In this document: in pieces, positions 40,646 to 48,665 of the stretch
How the letters are laid out: each line of letters opens with the position of its first letter
Position numbering within the stretch: the stretch's first letter is position 1
Source of the DNA: Sediminispirochaeta sp964394395
GTDB lineage: Bacteria; Spirochaetota; Spirochaetia; DSM-16054; Sediminispirochaetaceae
Direction: 5' to 3'
Length of the DNA stretch: 48,769 nt
Assembly: GCA_964394395.1 (NCBI GenBank)
Contig: CAYMWV010000010.1
Location: 1-48,769, forward strand
The notes under the pieces: model-generated
What the model was told of the DNA's origin: nothing
Seen by the model: only the letters and a program-made list of their open reading frames with translations
Databases searched by the model: none
Program-made: the position numbers and the translations under genes

Positions 40646-41492
40646 TGCTTTTCTCCTTCAAGCCCAGGATGCGCCCCATGGTCAAGCCAAAAAAGGCGTC
40701 CCGCTCCTCCGGGGAGAGCATCCCTATATCGATCTTCTCCCGGTATCGTTCAAGATTGAGCAGGGGGTAATCAGAGCCGTAAACCAGCTTCTCCATTAAT
40801 CCAAAGCCTTTAAGCCCCGCAAAAAGGGTGCGATCGTAGAGAAATGGAAGCGCTGCTGTGTCGTAGTAGACATTGCTCAGCCTTTTTCGGAGTTCCGGCA
40901 TGGTCTCATAGAAACAGAGCCCGCCTCCAAGGTGAGCAAAAATGAAGGTGGTTTCCGGGAAATTTTCCGCCAGAACCTCCGCCTCCTTGATGGAATCCTT
41001 CGTTTTCCCGGGATAGTAGTGCCCCACCAGCTCGTTGATGTGGACCAGTACAGGCCACTGATGATCACCGCAAAAGCCGCAAAGCTCCTCCATGGTAGAG
41101 GGATCGGTAATATCAATCTCCTGTCCCAGGGGCATAATTTCGCCAACCCCTTTAAGTCCCCCCTTCCGGCACCGTTCCAGCTCCTGCACTACCCCTTTCT
41201 CTTTGGGGTTCACGATCGCATATCCCACAAGTCTCTCCGGGAATTGTTCCACCGACCGGATAGTGTAATCATTGGCAGCCCGGCAGTGGTCCTGATGACG
41301 AAATCCGAAACCGAAAGCTACCGAGATATCTACTCCGGTTCTATCCATCTCTTCCAACAACTCGGGAACATCCACATTGCGATTTTTTGGGCTTCCGCAT
41401 AAGAGATCGAAATAGGGCTCCTTTTGTCTCCAAACATCCATGGACGAGATGACAGCCGGGTCGGTGATATGCACATGGGAATCAATCAGCAT
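40638..41492 (-). CDS. amidohydrolase-2 family TIM-barrel hydrolase
   Basis: A 284-residue protein. The N-terminal DSHVHIT motif, PVLVHINELVGHYYPG, TTFIFAHLGGG and LVYGSDYPLLNLERY supply the usual metal ligands and catalytic Asp of the amidohydrolase-2 (COG2159) group, which includes decarboxylases and lactonases as well as hydrolases. It is similar in size to the amidohydrolase at 46095-47101, and the two may be paralogues with different roles. A 9-bp hairpin precedes it in the operon. Start ATG at 41492 with TGGAG upstream. Confidence 0.88.
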   Translation of the reverse strand: MLIDSHVHITDPAVISSMDVWRQKEPYFDLLCGSPKNRNVDVPELLEEMDRTGVDISVAFGFGFRHQDHCRAANDYTIRSVEQFPERLVGYAIVNPKEKGVVQELERCRKGGLKGVGEIMPLGQEIDITDPSTMEELCGFCGDHQWPVLVHINELVGHYYPGKTKDSIKEAEVLAENFPETTFIFAHLGGGLCFYETMPELRKRLSNVYYDTAALPFLYDRTLFAGLKGFGLMEKLVYGSDYPLLNLERYREKIDIGMLSPEERDAFFGLTMGRILGLKEKSSE

Positions 41493-41509
41493 ACGTACTC
41501 CAGGTAGCA

Positions 41510-41532
41510 GGCCGGCTACAGGATAGCCGGCC
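41510..41532 (-). promoter_or_regulatory. intra-operon hairpin between ECF S component and hydrolase genes
   Basis: GGCCGGCTA and TAGCCGGCC pair perfectly around a five-base loop, with no following U-run on the minus strand. It divides the transport genes from the hydrolase genes and may tune mRNA stability. Confidence 0.55.
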
Positions 41533-41554
41533 TTTCATGGCCAAAGCGGGGATA

Positions 41555-42355
41555 CTAATCCTCCTTCCGCTCCTCTGTTCCACTTGCCTCTTCATCATCC
41601 TCTTCATCAGCTTCTTCCAGATCCGATCCGACAAATACACCGATCTTTGGAAGGCCTAACAGGAGAGGTACACCAATAATGGTAGCCCCCAGGGAAAAGA
41701 TTGCCCGCTCCCAGGGAGATACAAACGTCAGGCCGACCCACATCTGCGAGGGCCACTGATAGAGCATGATACCCGCAAAGTTTGCCAATGCGGCAGCACC
41801 AACAAAGCCTCCGTAGGCAGCTGCAAAGACCCCAATACTGCGAAGAATGGGCTTTTTCGTGAAGATATGCTCATTCCGCCAGATAATGGCACCCACACCG
41901 GTAGCTACCACTCCTATGGTATAGAAAACCAAGGGAAAGATCGCCGCATCCCGGCCGATGGCTGTAGAAAACCAGAGGATATAGCCCAGGGCTATGATAC
42001 CTACGGCAATGTACCACTTTCTTCTGGTGATGCAACCTGCGACAAAGGCGTTCACCGTACCAACCAGAAAGGTAGCAATCCCCAACCAGGCTATGTGCGG
42101 GGCGATTATCTGACCGATAAAGCCTCCAATGGCACCACAAATTGCACCTCCGATCGGTCCGAAAAAGACCCCTGCCAGCGGGATAAGGGCCGCACTGACA
42201 CTGAAGGTCCCTCCGGATCCGATAATCGGGATTGCAGGCAGCAGGTTCCCCGCCGCAATGAGGGCCGCCCAGATTGCCAGAACCGACGGATGAACTCCGC
42301 CCAGGAGTTTGTACCCCTGCAACTTCGTGAGATCCTTTCTAGATCCATCTTCCAT
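41555..42355 (-). CDS. ECF transporter substrate-binding (S) component
   Basis: A 266-residue polytopic membrane protein with about seven hydrophobic segments, among them LAIWAALIAAGNLLPAIPII, FSVSAALIPLAGVFFGPIGGAICGAIGGFIGQII and IAVGIIALGYILWF. The phrase GPIGGAICGAIGGFIG is typical of S components. It is longer than the usual 180-200 residues and ends in an acidic tail (DLEEADEEDDEEASG). It sits downstream of its T and A genes, so this is a dedicated (group I) ECF importer. The substrate is unassigned; vitamin or small-heterocycle uptake is typical. AGGAGG precedes the ATG. Confidence 0.85.
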   Translation of the reverse strand: MEDGSRKDLTKLQGYKLLGGVHPSVLAIWAALIAAGNLLPAIPIIGSGGTFSVSAALIPLAGVFFGPIGGAICGAIGGFIGQIIAPHIAWLGIATFLVGTVNAFVAGCITRRKWYIAVGIIALGYILWFSTAIGRDAAIFPLVFYTIGVVATGVGAIIWRNEHIFTKKPILRSIGVFAAAYGGFVGAAALANFAGIMLYQWPSQMWVGLTFVSPWERAIFSLGATIIGVPLLLGLPKIGVFVGSDLEEADEEDDEEASGTEERKED

Positions 42356-42374
42356 ATCTTGCCTCCTATTGGCA

Positions 42375-42389
42375 CCCCTCTTTGAGGGG
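42375..42389 (-). promoter_or_regulatory. short hairpin between ECF ATPase 2 and S component genes
   Basis: CCCCTC-AAA-GAGGGG on the minus strand, a perfect six-base-pair stem 20 bases upstream of the S-component start. No U-run follows. Confidence 0.45.
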
Positions 42390-42398
42390 CTTGATTAA

Positions 42399-43244
42399 CT
42401 ATGCTTCTCCCTGGCCGGTGCAGAGCCGAACGAGGTCCCGGCCAAGCTCTTCCACCCCCAGGTAGGTCCTGTCACTCTTTAATCGATCCTGAAGAGATCT
42501 TCCCAATCGGGTAATGTGGGGAGCTTTAATTTGAGTCTCAAGCAGTTTTCCGGGATGGGAGAAGACTTCCCGTACCGACCCATCCATAAACACTTCTCCC
42601 TGCTTCATCACAATAATTCTCTGGGCGTAACGAACAATAAGCCCCATATTGTGGGTAACCACTACGATGGTCTTCCCCTCCTCCTGCAGTGTTGTTGCAA
42701 TATCCATGATCTGGGTATTACCCTTATGGTCCTGGCCGCAGGTCGGCTCATCCAGAATAATTATCTGGGGATCCATGGCCAAAACCGATGCAATCACCAC
42801 TTTGGCCCTGTCACCTTTACTCAAAGTGAGGGGGAAGTGATCCATTTTCATTTCCAGACCCACCTTTTTCAGGGATCTCTCTAGCCGCTCTTCCTGTTCA
42901 TCCCCGGCTATTCCCATATTATCGAGACCGAAAGCGACCTCCTCCCGGACAGTGGAGGCAAAGAGTTGCAGATCGGGATTCTGAAGGACAAAGCCTACCT
43001 TCAGGGCCAATTCAGAGACAGTGACCTTCCTGGTGTCGGTTCCAAGAACAAGCACCTTTCCTATCTTCGGTTTCATCAATCCAATCATGTGGGCGAGGAG
43101 AGTCGATTTCCCGGCGCCATTCTGACCGATAATACCGACAAACTGGTTTCTCAATATCTCCAAATCGATATGTTTAAGGGCCTCAACACCCCCCCCATAG
43201 GTACAGGAGAGTCCATCGATCGTCAGGACAGCTTCATGATTCAT
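42399..43244 (-). CDS. ECF transporter ATPase 2 (EcfA')
   Basis: A 281-residue ABC ATPase. Walker A GQNGAGKST at 39-47, Q-loop FVLQNPDLQLFASTV, Walker B IIILDEPTCGQD, H-loop VVVTHN. The ABC signature reads LSKGDRAKV instead of LSGGQ, so the ATP site built by this signature is probably asymmetric with that of the first ATPase. The start overlaps the first ATPase gene by 11 bases. The C-terminal 60 residues are typical of EcfA' proteins in length but not recognisably conserved. Confidence 0.92.
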   Translation of the reverse strand: MNHEAVLTIDGLSCTYGGGVEALKHIDLEILRNQFVGIIGQNGAGKSTLLAHMIGLMKPKIGKVLVLGTDTRKVTVSELALKVGFVLQNPDLQLFASTVREEVAFGLDNMGIAGDEQEERLERSLKKVGLEMKMDHFPLTLSKGDRAKVVIASVLAMDPQIIILDEPTCGQDHKGNTQIMDIATTLQEEGKTIVVVTHNMGLIVRYAQRIIVMKQGEVFMDGSVREVFSHPGKLLETQIKAPHITRLGRSLQDRLKSDRTYLGVEELGRDLVRLCTGQGEA

Positions 43245-44115
43245 GGACTGCCTCCAGGCTGCCTAAACGGCGGCGTATTTCCTTTTCCCCCTCCTCAATG
43301 GTTGAAAAGGTGTGGACTGGAACATCCCGTTTCTGCAGATAGGTGGAAAGTTCAATGGGAGATGGAATATCAACCAGGACCTGTTTAAAGAGCTCTTCAT
43401 TCTGAAAAACCTTCTGGGGAGTATCAAAGGCGAGCACCTCCCCCTCATGGAGCACCATAACCCGGTCGGTAAAACGGATAATCTCCTCCATCTTATGGGA
43501 AGCCATGACAATGGTCATCCCGTAGTTTATCCGCAGCTCCTGGATCACCTCAAACACCTCTTCAGTGCCAAGGGGATCCAGCTGACTTGTAGGTTCATCA
43601 AGGACAATAATCTCCGGCTTCATGGAAAGAACAGAGGCGATAGCAACCCGCTGTTTCTGCCCCCCTGAGAGGGCTGTAGGGGGCCGATTTTCATAGCCCT
43701 CTAATCTGACTACATCCAGTACCCATTTGGCACTCTTCTTTATCTCCTCAGGATCCTGCTTCAGGTTTTCCGGGCCAAAGGCTATCTCACTGAGAACAGT
43801 GGTAGTAAAGAGCTGGGTGTCCGGATCTTCAAGAACAATCCCCACATGGAGGGCCAGTTCGGAGGTGTAGGCACTCCTGGTATTGAGCCCGGCGGCAAAG
43901 ACATTGCCCTTCATCTTCCCCCTCTCGGTGTGGGGAATAATCCCGTTGAGACATTTACATAAAGTGGTCTTCCCGGCTCCATTCTCGCCGATAAGGGCGA
44001 TAAACTCCCCCTTTTTAATTGAGAAGTCGAGTCCCTTAAGTACCCACTCCTTCGTTCGGGGATAGCGGTAACTCACCTGTTCGAATCGAATTATCTCCTC
44101 TTCTTTCGCCATCAT
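43234..44115 (-). CDS. ECF transporter ATPase 1 (EcfA)
   Basis: A 293-residue ABC ATPase from the first of two adjacent ATG codons at 44115, with AGGGG upstream. Walker A GENGAGKTT, Q-loop GIVLEDPDTQLFTTTV, canonical signature LSGGQKQRVAIASVLS, Walker B EIIVLDEPTSQLDP, H-loop VMASHK are all intact. It couples with the T component through its helical groove. It starts eight bases after the EcfT stop and overlaps the second ATPase gene. Confidence 0.93.
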   Translation of the reverse strand: MMAKEEEIIRFEQVSYRYPRTKEWVLKGLDFSIKKGEFIALIGENGAGKTTLCKCLNGIIPHTERGKMKGNVFAAGLNTRSAYTSELALHVGIVLEDPDTQLFTTTVLSEIAFGPENLKQDPEEIKKSAKWVLDVVRLEGYENRPPTALSGGQKQRVAIASVLSMKPEIIVLDEPTSQLDPLGTEEVFEVIQELRINYGMTIVMASHKMEEIIRFTDRVMVLHEGEVLAFDTPQKVFQNEELFKQVLVDIPSPIELSTYLQKRDVPVHTFSTIEEGEKEIRRRLGSLEAVHES

Positions 44116-44123
44116 AACCCCTA

Positions 44124-44930
44124 TTAGATCAAATATACATTCATGGCCAGAAGGCCTGTCCCGAAAAGCAGGGAGCCGCAAAGAAAAAGCCAATCTTTCG
44201 GCCCGGTCTTTATGGTCATTATATAGGTTCGTTTTGTATCAGATCCGAAAGCCCGTGAATCCATTGCAACCCCCATAAGAGTGGCCCGACGCATCGCCCC
44301 CATCACCAGGGGGACCACCAGCGTTGGAAAGGCCTTCAGTTTTTGATACCATTTACCGGTATCAAAGACGGTAAAGCCCCGCAGTTTCTGAGCGTTCATG
44401 ATGGATAGGATGTCGGAGCGGAGGATGGGGAGCTGATTGAGAGCGGTTGTGGCGGTAAAAGCGACCTTATAGGAGAGGCCCATCTTTACCATTGCCAGGG
44501 CAAGCTCTTCAATGGTGGTTGTTACCAGGAGAAGCGGCAGGGTACACATAAGTGTCAGCACTCGAAGGCAGAGGAGCACTCCATAGAGAATCCCCTCCAG
44601 AGTAATATCCCCCATTCCGCCCAGGAGGGGAAACCAATGAGGAATCAACGGTTCCACCAGCACAATATCCCCGGGATAAAAGATGGTCTGCATAATCATC
44701 AAAAGAAGAAAAAGCACCATCAGAAGCTTCATATAGGAGAGGATGGTCCCAAAACCAAGCCCGGAAATCTTCCAAAGGAGGAGGATCACCACAAAAAGAA
44801 GGCCAATGGCAGAGAAACTGCGGATAATAAAAATGAGGATGGTAAAGATAACCAAAACGACAGTTTTAATCCGCGGATCGGTCCTGTGGAGCACCGAGTT
44901 TCCCGGTTTATACGAGGTGGGATTAGCCAT
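44124..44930 (-). CDS. ECF transporter transmembrane (T) component
   Basis: A 268-residue membrane protein from the ATG at 44930 (AAGGAG about ten bases upstream). It starts with LHRTDPRIKTVVLVIFTILIFIIRSFSAIGLLFVVIL, typical of EcfT. The ATPase-coupling motif region reads MNAQKLRGF and then MRRATLMGVAMDSRAFG, matching the two AxR-type coupling helices. The start overlaps the stop of the flavoprotein gene by 8 bases, placing the transporter in the same message as the oxidative genes. Confidence 0.92.
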   Translation of the reverse strand: MANPTSYKPGNSVLHRTDPRIKTVVLVIFTILIFIIRSFSAIGLLFVVILLLWKISGLGFGTILSYMKLLMVLFLLLMIMQTIFYPGDIVLVEPLIPHWFPLLGGMGDITLEGILYGVLLCLRVLTLMCTLPLLLVTTTIEELALAMVKMGLSYKVAFTATTALNQLPILRSDILSIMNAQKLRGFTVFDTGKWYQKLKAFPTLVVPLVMGAMRRATLMGVAMDSRAFGSDTKRTYIMTIKTGPKDWLFLCGSLLFGTGLLAMNVYLI

Positions 44931-46098
44931 GGTCGCAAACACTCCTTTCCGGTTCCATCGCCTCAAGATCCCGACTATCTATTCCCCGGGATTGTAATGC
45001 AGCATCTGTATCACCGGTAATCATCTGGGCAGCCATTTTTCCCGCCCCTAAAGCGGTAGAAAAGGCTCCTTTCAGCCCTGCGGCAAAGAAGAGGTTGGAG
45101 AACCTCTCTGAATAGCCAAAAATCGGAGCCCCGTCATTGGTGTAGGGGGTGTTTCCAGCCCAGGCTCTCAGTACCTCCAGCTCTTTAAGACCAGGGAAAT
45201 GGGAGAGAAAGTTGATGATGATCTCCCTGATCCCCTCCGGAGAGAGGGATCGGTCAAAATTGTTGCCCCGCTCGGTGGCTTGCCCAATAAGCAAGCTGCC
45301 GTTTCTGTGCTGGGCAATACCCAATCCGGTCACCCTCCGCTCTATCTTCCGCTTCAGCAGAAAACCACCGCTCACAACTACTGAATTGATGCAGGGGGGC
45401 ACCGGAGCGGTAACCAGAGCGGCTCCTTTGTGATAACTCAGGGGTATTTCCATACCCGCCGACCCGGCAAGGATACCGGTCCAGGCTCCTGCGGCGACCA
45501 GAACCCTGTCAGCTTCAAGCATCCCACCCCGGGTATGCACTCCAAGCACCCTATCTCCTGCAAGAGCAAGGGCGGTAACTTCGGTACGGAACCGGAAGGA
45601 GACCCCCCGCCGTCGGGCAGCTTCAGTTAAACCGTTAAGGGTTTTCAAAGGCATAATCGAACCTTCCCGGGGGCAGTAGAGGGCACCCAAGAGGGAAGGA
45701 GCATCAAAATGGGGCTCAATATCCTTAATTCCCTTAGTATCCAGAAAACCCACCTGAAGCCCCCGTTTCTGATGGGAATGAACCAGGGATAGAGCAATCT
45801 CTCTCTGCTCTTCCGTTCCAAGGAGAAGAAGACCACCGCACTCATTTCGCTCGGTATCTATCCCCTCCTCCTCCTCCAGCTCCCGATAGAGAGCGATGCT
45901 CTCCATGCACCAGGAAAACTGCATCCTTTCATCCCTGTCCATGAGTGAAAGCTGCCCCAGATTATCTCCACTCGCTCCGGTTCCGGGAAAACCCCGGTCA
46001 AGGACCGTTACCATTTCCCCCAGGGCCGCCAGATAGTAAGCCGCAGAGAGACCGACTACCCCTGCACCTACCACTATCGTCCCTCTCCCCCACCTCAT
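44923..46098 (-). CDS. HcnC/DadA-type FAD amino-acid oxidase subunit
   Basis: A 391-residue D-amino-acid-oxidase-fold protein. IVVGAGVVGLSAAYYLAALGEMVTVLDRG at 8-36 is the FAD site; LRAWAGNTPYTNDGAPIFGYSERFSNLFFAAGLKGAFSTALGAG near 330-373 is the C-terminal FAD and substrate block found in glycine oxidase, sarcosine oxidase beta and HcnC/OoxB. It should be the substrate-oxidising subunit (glycine, N-methyl amino acid, opine or imino acid) working with the HcnA-, HcnB- and BFD-like proteins, though those genes lie 7 kb downstream, across the ECF genes. ATGA overlap with the upstream amidohydrolase gene. Confidence 0.88.
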   Translation of the reverse strand: MRWGRGTIVVGAGVVGLSAAYYLAALGEMVTVLDRGFPGTGASGDNLGQLSLMDRDERMQFSWCMESIALYRELEEEEGIDTERNECGGLLLLGTEEQREIALSLVHSHQKRGLQVGFLDTKGIKDIEPHFDAPSLLGALYCPREGSIMPLKTLNGLTEAARRRGVSFRFRTEVTALALAGDRVLGVHTRGGMLEADRVLVAAGAWTGILAGSAGMEIPLSYHKGAALVTAPVPPCINSVVVSGGFLLKRKIERRVTGLGIAQHRNGSLLIGQATERGNNFDRSLSPEGIREIIINFLSHFPGLKELEVLRAWAGNTPYTNDGAPIFGYSERFSNLFFAAGLKGAFSTALGAGKMAAQMITGDTDAALQSRGIDSRDLEAMEPERSVCDHG

Positions 46099-47101
46099 AG
46101 CTCTTTCCCAGCGGCCCCAGCGCCGCTTTGCAGTGAAGAAAGATTTATAGGAAGGGTATCAAGGAGTCGTTCCAGATTTTTCCCCAGAATATCATCTTTA
46201 CGGCTCTGCGGGAGTTTTAGCGCATCAATACGCTGCAGCCCCACCGCCTCGGTTTCCCAGGGGAAATCACTTCCATACAAGAGTCTATCGGGAACTTCCG
46301 CAGCGGCAGTTCGGACCGCCACCAGGTTAACCGCTTCAGATATATCCAGGTAGATGTTTTTAACCGGCATCGCCCACTCTATCGCCTCAATCCAGAAATC
46401 TCCACCGAGGTGACCAATAATCAAAGGAACCAAAGGATGCTTCTTTGCCCCCTCCACCAGAAGAGCCAGGGTTTCGCTGGTCATCGGATAATCAGCATGG
46501 ACGAATATAGGATAGCCCCCCAAGTCCTGGGAACAGGCGAGGAGATAGGCAAAACGCTCCGGCCACACCTCTGCGCCCAGGATCTCTCCAAAGCCGATAA
46601 AATCAAGCTCCAAAGCCTCTTGCATCACCGATGCAATCTGCTTCTCCGTTAAGCGAAGGTCTACCTTGGCAAAACCACGAACTCTCTCTACATGGGGTGC
46701 AATCNNNNNNNNNNNNNNNNNNNNNNNNNNNNNNNNNNNNNNNNNNNNNNNNNNNNNNNNNNNNNNNNNNNNNNNNNNNNNNNNNNNNNNNNNNNNNNNN
46801 NNNNTAAGCGAAGGTCTACCTTGGCAAAACCACGAACTCTCTCTACATGGGGTGCAATCAGAGCGGCGGTTTTACGATTCCACTGTCTCACCAGGGCGAA
46901 TCCGGTTTCGCTATCGGCAGCTCTGGAGCGGGAGATCCGATCCATCATCGCCTTTGCTGAAGAGAGACTCTCCACAAGCTCTCCCCGGGCTATGCCGGAA
47001 GGACAAACAAGCCCTCTTGCAACACCATTTCGATCCATCTCCTCAAGAATCAGCTCTATCGGTTCGCTTACATGGATATGACAGTCATAGATCGCAGCCA
47101 T
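46095..47101 (-). CDS. amidohydrolase-2 family hydrolase, interrupted by a spurious gap
   Basis: Two halves separated by 100 N and a 55-bp duplication. Removing N plus one copy of the duplication (155 bases) leaves 852 bases, an unbroken 283-residue protein. The N-terminus reads AAIYDCHIHVSEPIEL with the HxH metal pair; PIFVHADYPM, PLIIGHLGGDFW and RLLYGSDFPWETEAVGLQRI provide the remaining ligands and catalytic Asp of the amidohydrolase-2 family. The start ATG overlaps the GntR stop by one base (TAATG) and the stop overlaps the flavoprotein start. Reported coordinates include the gap. Substrate unknown. Confidence 0.85.
46650..46859. other. spurious 100-N gap flanked by an identical 55-bp overlap
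   Basis: The 55 bases at 46650-46704, just left of the N run (46705-46804), are repeated exactly at 46805-46859. Two contigs that overlap by 55 bases were scaffolded without being merged; 55 is a common assembly k-mer. The correct sequence has one copy and no gap, which restores the amidohydrolase frame. Confidence 0.93.
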
Positions 47102-47835
47102 TATTCCCACTTCCTGAGGAGCGAAAAGGAGACCACCGATGGATTAAAGAAGATGAGGGTCTCGGCTAAAAGGGTATCAAAAACGCTGTAGAAGGACTCC
47201 TCCCACTCAAGAATGGGAGAGCCGGCGGAAATATGGAGACGTTGTGCCGATTCCTTGTCCGCCACGACGGGACGAAAGAGACAAATTGAGTGAGATACCG
47301 GTTCCACAGCGTATTGGTTCAGAAACTCCGGCAGGGTGTTGTAGAGGGAGGTGTCATCGGTGGGATCCTTTTTCAGTTGCTCCTTTGGTATAAACACTTC
47401 CACAGCAATGGCATGCTCACCATCGGCCAGGTAACAGAGCTCAATAAAGAGGTTCTTTTCATCCGGCTGCCATTGGTAGCTAAGCCGCTGTACCTCAACC
47501 TGGTGTCCCGCATCCTCCAGGATAGCTACAAAGTCCTGATAGCGATCAATCCGCATCCGGGAGTTCAAGGTACTAGGATGAATCAAGTTACCAATCCCGT
47601 GCCGTTTAGAGATGATCCCCTCTCTGCTTAAAGAGGCGAGGGCTTCCCGAATGGTTGTACGGCTTACCCCCAGCTTTTCCGATAAATCACTCTCCGGAGG
47701 GAGTCGATTTCCGGGAAATGCACCCTGACGAATCATATCCACCATTGATTCCTTTATGCGAACATAGAGAGGGATTGCGTTGACTTTCTCGTGGGATTCT
47801 GGTGCTTTTTCCGGATAGAGGGGCGCTTTTTTCAT
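47101..47835 (-). CDS. GntR-family regulator with UTRA-like sensor domain
   Basis: A 244-residue regulator. Residues 20-90 form the winged helix: IPLYVRIKESMVDMIRQGAF, LPPESDLSEKLGVSRTTIREALASLSREGII. Residues 100-240 resemble the UTRA ligand-binding domain of the HutC branch (YQDFVAILEDAGHQVEV, SAGSPILEWEESFYSVFDTLLAETLIFFNP). It probably senses the pathway substrate or an intermediate. It is embedded inside the operon it presumably controls, with an ATGA overlap upstream and a TAATG overlap downstream, which gives it autoregulation. Confidence 0.9.
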   Translation of the reverse strand: MKKAPLYPEKAPESHEKVNAIPLYVRIKESMVDMIRQGAFPGNRLPPESDLSEKLGVSRTTIREALASLSREGIISKRHGIGNLIHPSTLNSRMRIDRYQDFVAILEDAGHQVEVQRLSYQWQPDEKNLFIELCYLADGEHAIAVEVFIPKEQLKKDPTDDTSLYNTLPEFLNQYAVEPVSHSICLFRPVVADKESAQRLHISAGSPILEWEESFYSVFDTLLAETLIFFNPSVVSFSLLRKWE

Positions 47836-48665
47836 GATGTTCCCGCTTGCGCATCATCATCAAGATAGAGATCCCAAACTCCTGTCCGCCACGCCTCAAT
47901 ATAGGCCAGGCAGGAAGGGTCCTCCGCCAGTAAAGCCTCCGAAGCTTTCAAAGCCCCCCAGTGAAGGGGGTTTGTTTTCATAATAACCGCCGAAAGCCCC
48001 GCCTCCATGGCCATGGCCAGAAAAAATGCGGAGATTAATTCCCTGCCGGGTAAACCGTGGGAGATATTATCCAATCCGCAGATCGTATTGGCTTCGGGGA
48101 ACTCCTTCCGGATAGCCCGGAGAAGATGAAGAAAAGCGGGTCCGCTCTTTTCTCGAACCGAAAGGGGATAGAGCATCGGGTCAAGGTAGAGTCTATTGAT
48201 AGGGATTCCTTCCATCGACAGCTTCTCCACTATGGTTGTGGTATGTTTCAGGCGGCTCTCATCGCTCTCCTCCTTCCCCACCCCGTCGGTGGGGAGTGCT
48301 ACCATCAGCAGGTCATACTCTAAAGCGAGCTGGCAAGCCTCAGCGAGATGCTCAGGCTTGGCGGTGGTAGAATTGAGGAGGGCTCTACCGGAGCTCTTGT
48401 CATATCCCTTTAATACAGACCGAAGCAGGCGAAGATTCGAGGTATCAAAAGCGATGGGTATCTGATAATGGGACTGGATTACCGAAACAGCCCAGGCCAT
48501 CTCTTCTTCCTCTTTAGCTCTGGATCCAAGATTTATGCCCAGCATATCCGAGCCCAATGAAATCTGCTTTCCTGCCAGATTCAATAGAGACCCTTCATCC
48601 TTTGTTTCAAAGATATCGGCGATCCCCGGTATCCCGGTATTTATCTCTCCCCCTACCACTATCAT
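47832..48665 (-). CDS. methyltetrahydrofolate:corrinoid methyltransferase-like (pterin-binding) protein
   Basis: A 277-residue TIM-barrel pterin-binding protein (AcsE/MtgA/MeTr-like). Family segments: VGGEINTGIPGIADIFETKD (usual IGEN/IGERIN start), LGINLGSR (usual LDINxG), IPIAFDTSNLRLLRSVLKG, ALLNSTTAKPE, NRLYLDPMLYPLS, NTICGLDNISHGLPGRELI and AVIMKTNP. These proteins move a methyl group between tetrahydrofolate and a corrinoid protein. It ties the cluster to one-carbon metabolism; no corrinoid-binding protein is visible in the window, but the operon continues past the right edge. ATG overlaps the stop of the upstream partial gene (TAATG). Confidence 0.85.
   Translation of the reverse strand: MIVVGGEINTGIPGIADIFETKDEGSLLNLAGKQISLGSDMLGINLGSRAKEEEEMAWAVSVIQSHYQIPIAFDTSNLRLLRSVLKGYDKSSGRALLNSTTAKPEHLAEACQLALEYDLLMVALPTDGVGKEESDESRLKHTTTIVEKLSMEGIPINRLYLDPMLYPLSVREKSGPAFLHLLRAIRKEFPEANTICGLDNISHGLPGRELISAFFLAMAMEAGLSAVIMKTNPLHWGALKASEALLAEDPSCLAYIEAWRTGVWDLYLDDDAQAGTS

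Noticed and set aside
44923..46098. thiamine biosynthesis glycine oxidase (ThiO)
   Set aside because: The fold fits, but no thiG, thiS or thiF lies in the cluster while HcnA-, HcnB- and BFD-like subunits do, so an HcnC-type catalytic subunit is more likely.
46095..47110. two separate truncated amidohydrolase genes
   Set aside because: The break is the 55-bp duplication plus N run; collapsing it gives one intact gene.
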